Notes under the pieces: generated by a model
What the model saw: the letters and a program-made list of their open reading frames with translations, nothing else
Database searches by the model: none
What the model was told of the DNA's origin: nothing
Assembly (NCBI RefSeq): GCF_019720915.1
Contig: NZ_JAHKSI010000001.1
Coordinates: 1,860,001 to 1,924,000 of the forward strand
Direction of reading: 5' to 3'
Source: Alkalihalobacillus sp. TS-13
Lineage (GTDB): Bacteria > Bacillota > Bacilli > Bacillales > Fictibacillaceae
Length of the DNA stretch: 64,000 nucleotides
Part shown: one piece after another, positions 26,021-34,825 of the stretch
Layout: each line of letters starts with the position of its first letter
How positions within the stretch are numbered: position 1 is the stretch's first letter
Program-made: the position numbers and the translations under genes

Positions 26021-28288
26021 TTACTTGTTTAAATTACGATATTGTCCAGGTGTTACACCTACTAGTTTCTTAAACTTACGGGTGAAATTCGCAACATCCA
26101 AATATCCTACTTGAACGACGATATCTTTAATTGACTTATCAGTTTCCTTTAACTGCCTCTTTACATCTTCCATACGGAGATCCTGTAAATATTGCGAAAA
26201 TGTGACACCTGTTTGTCCTTTTATAAAGCGGCTAACGTAAGATACCGATAGTTGAAATTTAATCGCTAAACTTTCCAAAGATAGTTCATACTTATTGTAG
26301 TTTTGTCTAATATACTCCAAAATTTCATTTTTCAATTTATCATTATGGCTTTCTTTCTTATCCTCAACCTCTTTACATATTATTAATACTAACGTTTCGA
26401 GTTGTTTATGCAATCGTTCAATTGAATGAAAATCTACTATGCTATTAAAATCCTGAATATAATTACTCATTCCAATTTCAGAGGTTGTTTTCACTATCGT
26501 ATTGATAATATCAAAGCAAATACATTTTATTGTCTGGATAGACAAATCTTTCTCAGCCAGATTTGTAAACATGTTGCGTAATGTTTCAGCAGCAACAATA
26601 TGATCCCCTTGTTTTAAACTTTGGACAAGCTTTATTTGTTCTTCTTTCGGATATCCAAGTGACTGTTCAGGCTGTATCACGATTTCCTCAAAATAGATCA
26701 TACTTCCTTGTGGTTTCGTAAATTTATATTCCAATGTTGTAAGAGCTTCAATATATGATCGGTTTATCCGGTCTTTTTCATGATAAAGGCCACCTACCCC
26801 AATGGTAGAATCCAAATGACAATTTTTTTTAATATACTGCTGAATTAATGGGACAAGCTTTTGACGCTCTTTGTTAGCATCTTTACCTATTCGATCCATA
26901 CTTATAATTAAGGCTATTGCATCATTATATATCAAATCAACACCATGTGCTGAGGCGTTTTTCAGCGTAATATTCGATAGGATGTTAAAAACCTTTTCAC
27001 GTTCTTCTAAATTATCCTCCATAAATGTACCTTTTTCAAAATAAATAATCGCCACAAAGTAGTGCCCATCCTTCATTTGAATATTTAACGTGTGCAATAA
27101 TGAATTTATTTCTTTTCCATCGCTTAAATCACCTTTTAATAGTTTCACTAATAATTGATCTCTTACAAAAGGCTTTTGCATATACATTGTTTCATTCAAA
27201 ATTTGATGATCTTCAAACACATGAGTAATCGTTTTACGAATGGTTTCTAGTTCATTTCCGCCTTCCAGATCAACAGTTTCCTTTCCATTTCTGTTTGTTA
27301 TTTCAAACAGATTTTGAATCGGCTTGTATTGATTTTTCCCAAGGAATACAGCCAATACAAAGCCAACAATTAAAAGAACAATTAATACAGCAAAAATTAA
27401 TATTGTTGTATTATCTAACCGCTTAAAAAATTGATCGGTATCCATTAACGTTATAAATTTCAAGCCACTTAACTCCGATTTAACAGACACAAGTGAATAA
27501 TCTTTTCCATTTAATTCAACATTATCGACCCCGTAATGATCAATAGAAAGAGAGGCTAATTGTTCTGTACTAATTGATTCATCATTAATGGCAGATGCAA
27601 TAACCTGATTATTTTCATCGACTATATATACATTGCCTTCAGATTCACCTAGTATGTTTTGAATCAGATCTGTGATCGTGGATTCCTCTATAAAATACAT
27701 TACTGTACCATAAGGATTGAGATTATTTGGAGATATCGGAAATAAATAAGCAATCATATTCTTATATTTATCATTGTTTTCATTTTTAATAACTACATTC
27801 TTAACAGGCTTAATAAATGGTGTTTTCGTATACAAATCACTAATGAGATCCTCTTTTTTCCATTCACCAAACCGATATTTTTTTTGCATTAAGGCGTCTA
27901 TAGTATACGAACCACTGGTAGAATATATTGTCTCATCATCATGATAATAGACAAATAGTTCCTCAATGATCGAACTGTTTGCTTTATATTTCTTTAATTC
28001 CTCAATTGCTTCTCCACTGTAATAGCCATGACTGATCATATAAGGCGTCAGTCTTGGATCATAGGAGATTCTTGCTGCTAGTGTTGCTAATTCTTTCATA
28101 CGTTCATTTGTTAGATTTTCTACCTGTTCTAATTTATTTATGTTTGAATGTTCAATTTCCTTCCGAAGGCTGGATACAGAATGATAATAAATAATAGTGC
28201 TCATTATAAGAAAAGGAACAAGAAAAACAAGTAGATAGGAGACGATATATTTATATAATAGTCGAGATTTAATCCTATTACGCAACAC
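26021..28288 (-). CDS. Membrane-bound AraC-family one-component sensor-regulator
   Basis: A 755-residue regulator that combines an extracellular sensor with a DNA-binding domain. A first membrane helix (YKYIVSYLLVFLVPFLIMS, residues 13-31), a Cache-like extracellular domain of about 260 residues and a second helix (TILIFAVLIVLLIVGFVLAV, near residue 300) precede the cytoplasmic part. The C-terminal 100 residues are a double helix-turn-helix AraC domain (LSLESLAIKFQLSVSYVSRF; IVVQVGYLDVANFTRKFKK; GVTPGQYR). This YtdP/YesN-like design is common beside LplABC importers, where it senses a sugar or loaded binding protein outside the cell. It is 34 nt after the DUF624 gene and probably activates the operon at 25.7 kb. 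Confidence 0.88.
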   Translation of the reverse strand: MLRNRIKSRLLYKYIVSYLLVFLVPFLIMSTIIYYHSVSSLRKEIEHSNINKLEQVENLTNERMKELATLAARISYDPRLTPYMISHGYYSGEAIEELKKYKANSSIIEELFVYYHDDETIYSTSGSYTIDALMQKKYRFGEWKKEDLISDLYTKTPFIKPVKNVVIKNENNDKYKNMIAYLFPISPNNLNPYGTVMYFIEESTITDLIQNILGESEGNVYIVDENNQVIASAINDESISTEQLASLSIDHYGVDNVELNGKDYSLVSVKSELSGLKFITLMDTDQFFKRLDNTTILIFAVLIVLLIVGFVLAVFLGKNQYKPIQNLFEITNRNGKETVDLEGGNELETIRKTITHVFEDHQILNETMYMQKPFVRDQLLVKLLKGDLSDGKEINSLLHTLNIQMKDGHYFVAIIYFEKGTFMEDNLEEREKVFNILSNITLKNASAHGVDLIYNDAIALIISMDRIGKDANKERQKLVPLIQQYIKKNCHLDSTIGVGGLYHEKDRINRSYIEALTTLEYKFTKPQGSMIYFEEIVIQPEQSLGYPKEEQIKLVQSLKQGDHIVAAETLRNMFTNLAEKDLSIQTIKCICFDIINTIVKTTSEIGMSNYIQDFNSIVDFHSIERLHKQLETLVLIICKEVEDKKESHNDKLKNEILEYIRQNYNKYELSLESLAIKFQLSVSYVSRFIKGQTGVTFSQYLQDLRMEDVKRQLKETDKSIKDIVVQVGYLDVANFTRKFKKLVGVTPGQYRNLNK

Positions 28289-28322
28289 ACTCCCCCCTAA
28301 TCCTTGTTAAACAACTCAATAT

Positions 28323-28943
28323 TTAGGTTAATCTCTTTTCCTCAATTTGAACACATGCTCGAAACGCAAACCATGCAAGCGGATAAGCAATAATGGAAGA
28401 ACCTGCAAAAAACAGAAGAATAGGTAGAAATCTCAATAGATAAAATAATAGAAAGAGACAAATGATCATTGCAATCGTTTCCAGAGGACGTGCTAGCGCA
28501 ACATAAAACGATTGTTTAAAATACAAGAAAAATTTGAGTTCATAACGTACAAATACAGGAAAGAAATACAGCACTGTTAGAAAATACAGGAAAATAATCA
28601 TAATTAAAAAGAGATGAACATAAAAGGATTCAATGTATTTTTGTGAAATGTTTATATCCACATATAAAAATATCCCTAAACCTATCAAAATAAAACCCAG
28701 TCTATTCGATTTAATAAATTGGGTTTTATATACAGAATAGAAATTCTTAAATATTGGAATATCAAAGTCTTCATCAAACCACTTATGTATGACTGAGAAT
28801 AGTGCAGCTGTTGCTGGCAATATTCCAAAAATCCCCAACCCCAGCAATGTAAATAGCACCCAAAGAAAGTGAAGATACATTACTTTAGACAACCAATTCC
28901 CTCCATCATACACCCATTTAAATAGACCATTTATAATTGTCAT
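28323..28943 (-). CDS. YesL-like DUF624 family membrane protein
   Basis: A 206-residue protein with about five hydrophobic segments and the N-terminal pattern NGLFKWVYDGGNWLSKVMYLHFLWVLF of DUF624 (YesL family). LLGLGIFGILPATAALFSVI and a C-terminal GSSIIAYPLAWFAFRAC segment are also typical. The family has no proven biochemical role but accompanies LplABC-type importers and AraC or two-component regulators in Firmicutes glycan loci, as here. GGGGG lies about 5 nt before the ATG. First gene of the regulator transcript. Confidence 0.82.
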   Translation of the reverse strand: MTIINGLFKWVYDGGNWLSKVMYLHFLWVLFTLLGLGIFGILPATAALFSVIHKWFDEDFDIPIFKNFYSVYKTQFIKSNRLGFILIGLGIFLYVDINISQKYIESFYVHLFLIMIIFLYFLTVLYFFPVFVRYELKFFLYFKQSFYVALARPLETIAMIICLFLLFYLLRFLPILLFFAGSSIIAYPLAWFAFRACVQIEEKRLT

Positions 28944-29174
28944 TTCAGCCCCCGAATCGAAAATACTTCCATTTTTTCTATAATAAAAGACGATAGTAGG
29001 ATAAAAGAAACCGACTTATTTACCGATTTCTTTTACCAGCCGCTAATATTATTTTTAAGCTATATACGCCAACTAACATATCGATGCTTGGTTGGTCACC
29101 TAAAAGATGAACTTCACCTCGAAGGATTTATTTTTACCCCATCTTTTTTGGCTCTTTAACCGTATCGCATCATT

Positions 29175-29360
29175 CTAAAAGCATCTGGGTCTAAGTTTAA
29201 AGAAAGCATTTCTAAGTGCAATTTTGAGTTCGTACTTAGCGGAGTGGACTGGAGAACCGAGCAAGACCTCAATTGACTTCACCTTCGAAATCCCAGACGT
29301 TTTTAAGACTCCACTCACCAGCACACGGAGCGGAAAAGGATCACTTCTTGTAGAACTCAT
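29175..29360. repeat. Probable dispersed, structured intergenic repeat
   Basis: Part of a 648-bp gene-free gap (28944-29591). The central part holds GAGTGGA (29242-29248) paired with TCCACTC (29310-29316) and flanking GGAG/GCGG-rich segments, more GC-rich than its surroundings. The minus strand is open for 61 codons (containing SDPFPLRVLVSGVLKTSG), but it has no proper ribosome site and reads like a translation of a structured repeat. I recall similar sequence at many intergenic places in halotolerant Bacillaceae, but could not check. Elsewhere in the gap I saw nothing. Confidence 0.4.
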
Positions 29361-29591
29361 CTAGCTGTATGTGTAAACCTCTTTTTTCGCCCATAGTGCA
29401 GACTTATTTGCCATGTTTTTTTACAAACACCATGAATATAACTATGATTCTGTTGTTTCGTCAGAATATTTAGTTAATTTATTGCAAAACGAATTTGACT
29501 ACCCCTTTATTCCGGGATTCTATGATTTATTTTAGCATAATTTTGGTTTTTTCTGCACTTTTTGTCTGATTATTATGATAAATAAATCTTC

Positions 29592-32500
29592 TCAGGATAT
29601 AATTTCAACCTCATTAGGACGGTAAACAGATATAACATTCCCCTTTTTATCTGTGGCAAACATAACCGCTCTTTCAGCCTCAAGGAGAAATGAATAAGAT
29701 CTATTTGATACAGGATCCTTAATTTTAACAGATGTGTCTCCAGCAAACTCGGACACAAAAATAAATAAAGAGCCATTTTCAAAAGAGAGTTTTCTCCCGT
29801 AATTGCCTGGTATATCACCTTTTTGCCAATCCAGCTGCTTATTGACTCCTGCTTTCTTTATTGCATATTCGTATAATGCTATTATCGACTCACTTCTTTC
29901 ATTTAGTTCAACGGGCAATGAACACCAGATCATTTCACCTTTCCCATATGAAATTTCCTTTATTCCCAATGGATTTTGCTCAAATTGCAAAACCTCTTTC
30001 ATTGCTTCTGCAATTCGTTCTCCACCAAATGAAACTGGATAATGTTTTTCATTGATTTTAAGCATTTCCTCACGAAGGATATTTTTAATGCTAGTTGAAC
30101 CAATGATATCGTTCATTCGTCCTGTAGCGTGCCAATATTCATCTAAGTTTATAGGTCCTGTAAATAATAGTGTTATACCTTGTTCTTTTACAACTTCCAA
30201 AATGGTAGTCAGTGCACTGCTGCTAAAATTGTGCGGACTTGGAATAACAACTAGTTTTGGCAGTTCGTTTCTTAATTCATCAAGATGATATTCACTTAAT
30301 GCACGAAATGGCGTATTCATCTCATATGCCAATGTTCTTGTAAGCTTCATTGTTGCATCCAAGGCTAGTCTGCGATTCGAGAAATCATTTGAATATGGGA
30401 AAACTACGGCTATTTCTTCTAGTTTCCGGCCTTTGAATAAATCACGTGTCTCTTTAATAAACGCACCAAAATCATAAGAAACATTTGTTTCTGGCTTTTC
30501 GGTACCGTCAGCACGAATTGCCCCGATATTTGATTCATTTATATTATCCATAAAGTAATTTGTATTCCAGAGCCATTGTACAGCACCAGCCCCACCGGTC
30601 GAAAAGGAATAAGCATATTTTCTTTCAAGTATGTTGCGTAATTCTTCTTCACTTCTTTTCGCTTGATTATTTGGATTTTCTACGTACATAATTCCCGTTT
30701 CCTGGATCAGATTTGGCTTTGTAGGAGTTTTCGTAAAAATTCCATTCCAGACTAATTGATCCAGCAACCACCATGTGTGGTTCGTTGTATAATCAACCTC
30801 ATCACAGTAAAATAACGGCGATGGCCGCTGTGAGCCTAGTGCCTCATCCTGTCCAACCGTAACAAGTTGATCTGGTGCTAATCGCTTAATGGTTTCTGTA
30901 AGTTTTTTTGCCCATTTGTTATGCATATCCATCGTATACAACGTATAATCTAACCATTTTAACCCCTTTTTTCCAAAGAGCATGTCTTTGATTCCGAAGT
31001 TGATCTCACTCGGTTCAGGTGGTTCAATCACATCAAAGGATGGTAATTCCTGTTCGGTCATGTTCCATTTTTCCTGAAGTTCACGAATGGTGGTATGACG
31101 CTCTTTAAGCCATTCTCTATATGCTCTACGATCATACTTATCATGAAGTGACCTGGGTCCTGAGAACGTACGACTTGGATCAAATATTGAAGGCTCATTG
31201 ATTAGATCCCAATTTATATTTGTTGTTTCTGTATGTCTTGAAACGATCGTCGTAATAAAACGTTTTTGCGCCTCAATACTTCGGGGATCAAGATATGGGT
31301 TTTCTCCTTCCCATGCTTCTGGTGTAAAGGAAAAGAAAGTAAATGTTACTTCAAGATCATGTTTTTTCGCGCATAAGATAAAAGCGTCGATGGAACGTAA
31401 CACATTCTCATTAACATGACCATCGACAAACATCATGTTACGCCATGCTGTCCAAATTCCTGTGCGAATATAATTTATACCAGCACGCTTCATTTGTTCC
31501 ATATCCCGATCCCAAATATACGGGTTGGGTAAGAAAAGAAAATAACGAGCAACATCCGACGTCATATACGTCATTCCCACAATTGGCATCGGGCGTCCAT
31601 CCTTTTGGAAATAGTCCCGATCACATGTCAATTTACCACCTATTGTTAAAAGCTTCTTATCCATTCCCCAGAAACCTTGGTGAAGTATTCGTTTTTCCCC
31701 GAAACTTGATACAGCATGACAAGTAAGATCATATAATCCTGATTTAATATCGATTGGGATAATAAATGAAAGGGTATTTAATTGCTCCGAAGCTTCTATT
31801 GCATCTGTTTTAGAAAAGACTTCATTTTCATTTTTTGTAACAATAAATTTCAATGTCCATTCCGTAGTCTTGTTTTTAAACGACTGTAATTGATAGGTTA
31901 CTTTTGGACGTTCTCCTTCATCGTAGGTAGCATAGTTTGTTTTCAGCCACATTTCGGTTACTCCGTTTGTTACAAACAAAGCTAATTCCTGCATAGTCTT
32001 TGCGCCTTTTACTGTCCAAAATCGTTCATTGACCTCCTGATTAATGAATAGCCAGCGACCTCCTGTGAATTTCCCTTTCATATTTTCAATTAATACACTA
32101 GGAGCGGCCACTTCACGACCACCTTTCGAAACACCTTTAAGCAACGGATAAATATGTGCATCCATAGGCCCCACTGACCCCATTTCGGCTTCAATTGTAC
32201 TAGATTTCGTAACATGTAGCACAAAATTACAAGTATCCGAAATTTGAAATAGGTCTTCTTTACCCGCGAACACAGGAATATCCTTATTATGCTGTAAAGA
32301 AGCGATCGGTTCGGAATCAACATGCAAAGCCTCATGAATATTTAATTGTTGATGGAAAGCCGTTTGCGCACGTTCCCTTTCCCAATTTCCATTCGCCATA
32401 TAGCATGGAACTCGAAAAGGAATACCGCCAATATGTACGATTCCTTTACCACTTTTAAGGTGATCATATATTGCTTGCCAAGCCTTTTTTGGAAAATAAG

Positions 32501-32669
32501 GACCATGAAAATTTATAAAACAGTCCACCTCATTATTTGATAAAATTTCTTTTAAAGAAACAGCATCTGCAATGATTATTTCATTGCTGAAGTTTTCAAA
32601 AAATGAACTGTCCGGTCTATGGCCATCTATTGGAAAACGAGAATCATAGAAAATGACGATGTTACTCAT
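29592..32669 (-). CDS. Large cytoplasmic clan GH-A glycoside hydrolase, beta-galactosidase/beta-mannosidase-like
   Basis: A 1025-residue protein without signal peptide. Residues about 1-240 form an alpha/beta domain resembling a trimerisation/ThuA-like domain, and about 250-340 are beta-rich. The TIM barrel then starts with GMTYMTSDVARYF and MKRAGINYIRTGIW. The clan GH-A catalytic pair is visible: acid/base Glu492 in INWDLINEPS and nucleophile Glu657 in PNLIQETGIM. A second flavodoxin-like domain (EIAVVFPYSNDFSNRR onward) recalls the GH42 trimerisation domain. I cannot assign the family; GH42- or GH164-like are candidates. It sits beside two fucosidases and the mannosidases, so core beta-mannose or terminal beta-galactose are plausible targets. 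GGAGG precedes the ATG. Confidence 0.7.
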   Translation of the reverse strand: MSNIVIFYDSRFPIDGHRPDSSFFENFSNEIIIADAVSLKEILSNNEVDCFINFHGPYFPKKAWQAIYDHLKSGKGIVHIGGIPFRVPCYMANGNWERERAQTAFHQQLNIHEALHVDSEPIASLQHNKDIPVFAGKEDLFQISDTCNFVLHVTKSSTIEAEMGSVGPMDAHIYPLLKGVSKGGREVAAPSVLIENMKGKFTGGRWLFINQEVNERFWTVKGAKTMQELALFVTNGVTEMWLKTNYATYDEGERPKVTYQLQSFKNKTTEWTLKFIVTKNENEVFSKTDAIEASEQLNTLSFIIPIDIKSGLYDLTCHAVSSFGEKRILHQGFWGMDKKLLTIGGKLTCDRDYFQKDGRPMPIVGMTYMTSDVARYFLFLPNPYIWDRDMEQMKRAGINYIRTGIWTAWRNMMFVDGHVNENVLRSIDAFILCAKKHDLEVTFTFFSFTPEAWEGENPYLDPRSIEAQKRFITTIVSRHTETTNINWDLINEPSIFDPSRTFSGPRSLHDKYDRRAYREWLKERHTTIRELQEKWNMTEQELPSFDVIEPPEPSEINFGIKDMLFGKKGLKWLDYTLYTMDMHNKWAKKLTETIKRLAPDQLVTVGQDEALGSQRPSPLFYCDEVDYTTNHTWWLLDQLVWNGIFTKTPTKPNLIQETGIMYVENPNNQAKRSEEELRNILERKYAYSFSTGGAGAVQWLWNTNYFMDNINESNIGAIRADGTEKPETNVSYDFGAFIKETRDLFKGRKLEEIAVVFPYSNDFSNRRLALDATMKLTRTLAYEMNTPFRALSEYHLDELRNELPKLVVIPSPHNFSSSALTTILEVVKEQGITLLFTGPINLDEYWHATGRMNDIIGSTSIKNILREEMLKINEKHYPVSFGGERIAEAMKEVLQFEQNPLGIKEISYGKGEMIWCSLPVELNERSESIIALYEYAIKKAGVNKQLDWQKGDIPGNYGRKLSFENGSLFIFVSEFAGDTSVKIKDPVSNRSYSFLLEAERAVMFATDKKGNVISVYRPNEVEIIS

Positions 32670-32708
32670 GATTAATAACCTCCATTTTTATTAACGGGAC
32701 ATTCTATT

Positions 32709-32752
32709 AAAAAAATATAGAGCGAAGTAATAAAAGATCAACCCTCACTCTA
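32709..32752 (-). terminator. Terminator after the second GH29 gene, possibly carrying a promoter
   Basis: Minus strand arms TAGAGTGA (32745-32752) and TCGCTCTA (32718-32725) pair with one G-U, and a TATTTTTTT run follows. It ends the peptide/fucosidase transcript. The loop and right arm also contain TTGATC, 16 nt, TATATT, a possible promoter for the GH-A gene that starts about 40 nt further on. Confidence 0.5.
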
Positions 32753-32831
32753 AAAGTTTATTTTAATTATAGATCATTAGATAAGTCGAAACTCTTATTA
32801 TAGAATCGAAAAATGTTAGGTACCTATTTCC

Positions 32832-34124
32832 TCATTCCAAACAAAGCTCAATCACAGGTACTACATGGTCTGGCTTTATGATTGGAAGCTCAAGGACTGT
32901 TTCGTTATTCCCGATAACCGGTATATCGTGATGAAAGACATCCGATTCTTCAAAGGTTTTGACCGGTATTTCGGAATGGTCATGAAGAAATCTCGCATAT
33001 TTCACCTTTTGCGAAAAATTCTTCAAGTGGATCGTTCTGAACGGCCATGAAAAGATATGTATGAATACCTTATCTCCTTTTTGCGTGAGTCTGCAATCCT
33101 GCGGACATTCAAACGAACTTGATCCAGCACCGTAGATCGCTTCACTGTGGAAGTCAATCCACTCCTCTATTTCCTCAAGTACTCCCATCGTCTCCAAATC
33201 GAAATTTCCTCTTGCAGTCGGACCGCAATTCAATAAGAGATTTCCATCCTTTGAAACGGTATCAATTAACAACTTGATCAGCATCTCCGATGATTTCCAA
33301 TGAAGATTGTTCGGATTATAACACCATGTTCCATTCAGCGTCTGACATGCTTCCCAAATTCTTTTTGCTCCTTCGGGTGTATAAAGTGATTCTGTCGGCT
33401 GATACTGTTCCGGTGTATAAACTCCTCGATCCAACCCTAACCGATTATTGAGCAGTATATGCGGCTGATGGGTCAGGATCAGTTGTTCAAGGTCTTCCGA
33501 TTTCCAGTCATCAGGTCCTTTCCCTTTTGACCATCCCCAATCTCGATCTCCGTAGGAAAAGTCGAACCAGAAGTAATCAATCTTCCCATATCGGGTTACA
33601 AGTTCTTCTACTTGGTCAAATAAATATTGTTGGTAAATGGACATGTCCCGCTGCTCATTCCTTGCATTCTCATCTTCCCGCTGAGGATGGAGGCCGTCGA
33701 TTGTAAAATGTTCGTGGGACCAATCGATGACAGAATGATAGAAGCCGATTTTCATCCCTTCCTGACGACATGCTTCCACAAACTCACGAAGAAGATCTTT
33801 TCCATAAACGGTATTTGTAATTTTATAATCGGTATACTTACTATCCCATAAAGCGAATCCTTCATGATGTTTTGTCGTAAAAACGATGTATTTCATTCCG
33901 CTTTTCTTCGCTTGCTTCACCCATTTTTCCGGTTTAACAAGATCTGGATTGAATTGTTGCAGATACGTGGCATATTCAGTTTTTGAAATTTTCTCCTGTG
34001 TCATGATCCATTCATCTTTTGCTTTTAACGAGTAAAGCCCCCAATGAATAAACATACCAAACCGATCATGTAGGAACCAGGTTGGATCCCCGTATTTTTC
34101 CGGCCAGTCATATGAGTCCCACAT
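32832..34124 (-). CDS. Alpha-L-fucosidase, glycoside hydrolase family 29 (second copy)
   Basis: A 430-residue cytoplasmic GH29 enzyme. It shows RFGMFIHWGLYSLKAKDEW near the start, VFTTKHHEGFALWDSKYTDY (His86/His87), and the probable nucleophile Asp188 in DYFWFDFSYGD. GNLLLNCGPTARGNFD near residue 310 is typical. It begins 1 nt after the stop of cutC and is therefore part of the ROK-peptide transporter transcript, not of the mannosidase operon. Length and motifs fit the more classical GH29 subgroup than the 8824 copy. Linkage preference (alpha-1,2/3/4/6) cannot be read off. Confidence 0.9.
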   Translation of the reverse strand: MWDSYDWPEKYGDPTWFLHDRFGMFIHWGLYSLKAKDEWIMTQEKISKTEYATYLQQFNPDLVKPEKWVKQAKKSGMKYIVFTTKHHEGFALWDSKYTDYKITNTVYGKDLLREFVEACRQEGMKIGFYHSVIDWSHEHFTIDGLHPQREDENARNEQRDMSIYQQYLFDQVEELVTRYGKIDYFWFDFSYGDRDWGWSKGKGPDDWKSEDLEQLILTHQPHILLNNRLGLDRGVYTPEQYQPTESLYTPEGAKRIWEACQTLNGTWCYNPNNLHWKSSEMLIKLLIDTVSKDGNLLLNCGPTARGNFDLETMGVLEEIEEWIDFHSEAIYGAGSSSFECPQDCRLTQKGDKVFIHIFSWPFRTIHLKNFSQKVKYARFLHDHSEIPVKTFEESDVFHHDIPVIGNNETVLELPIIKPDHVVPVIELCLE

Positions 34125-34125
34125 A

Positions 34126-34824
34126 TCAACTTCCTCCCCTTAAGGTTTTCTGAATAAGCTTGACGACGTCCTCATCAAAGGTATTCCTAAAAGACTGATC
34201 GATCCTGACAGCTTTACCAAAATGATATTGATTTGCATTTACGGTTTCATGGATTCCTTGAATATTATCGAGTGTCAAGCCTGCACCAGGCATTATGTCA
34301 GGTCCGTTCATTTTTTTGGCAATATGGACAAGTTTCCTGAGCTTCCATTTCCCTTCGATACAGCTTTTTTCCCCGCCTGAAGTGAGGATCCGTTTCACAT
34401 TCATTTTGTATTTGATCAGCGATTCGTAGGCTTCATCCAAAGAATGAACCTCATCGAAAGCTCGGTGAAACGTAATGTCCAATTGTGGATAGGTTCCGAT
34501 GATTGTGTCTAAGATTTGTTCATCGATCCTGTTATCTTTAGTGAGTGCCCCAAAAACGATCCTGGCCCCCCCAAGTGATAACACCTTTCGGATATCTTCC
34601 CGAATGATTTTCAAATCACCATCCGTGTAACAATAGTGGTAGCTGTGGGGACGGATCATCACCTGGACCGGTATCGACACGCTTTCCAATACTTGTTTTA
34701 TCGTTCCATAGCTTGGTGTCAATCCACCTTCCTGGATGGCTGATACCAATTCGATTCTGTCCGCACCTAGTTTTTCTGCTTGTACTGCCTCCTGACCATT
34801 TTGAACAATAACCTCTAACACCAT
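34126..34824 (-). CDS. cutC: CutC family TIM-barrel protein
   Basis: A 232-residue single-domain TIM barrel with the CutC signature: ADRIELVSAIQEGGLTPSYG, VMIRPHSYHYCYTDGD, GARIVFGALTKDNRID, DITFHRAFDEV, LTSGGEKSCIEG and MPGAGLTLDNI. The family is called copper homeostasis protein, but its biochemical role is unsettled. Here it is translationally coupled to the aminopeptidase gene (TGA-A-ATG) and 1 nt before the fucosidase gene, which suggests a metabolic role in glycan or peptide use. I prefer the ATG at 34822-34824; a TTG four codons earlier overlaps the ribosome site. Confidence 0.88.
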   Translation of the reverse strand: MVLEVIVQNGQEAVQAEKLGADRIELVSAIQEGGLTPSYGTIKQVLESVSIPVQVMIRPHSYHYCYTDGDLKIIREDIRKVLSLGGARIVFGALTKDNRIDEQILDTIIGTYPQLDITFHRAFDEVHSLDEAYESLIKYKMNVKRILTSGGEKSCIEGKWKLRKLVHIAKKMNGPDIMPGAGLTLDNIQGIHETVNANQYHFGKAVRIDQSFRNTFDEDVVKLIQKTLRGGS

Positions 34825-34825
34825 T

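Noticed and set aside
29175-29360. 61-codon minus-strand frame treated as a gene
   Set aside because: No ribosome site, and the frame lies across a structured block; a repeat is the better explanation.
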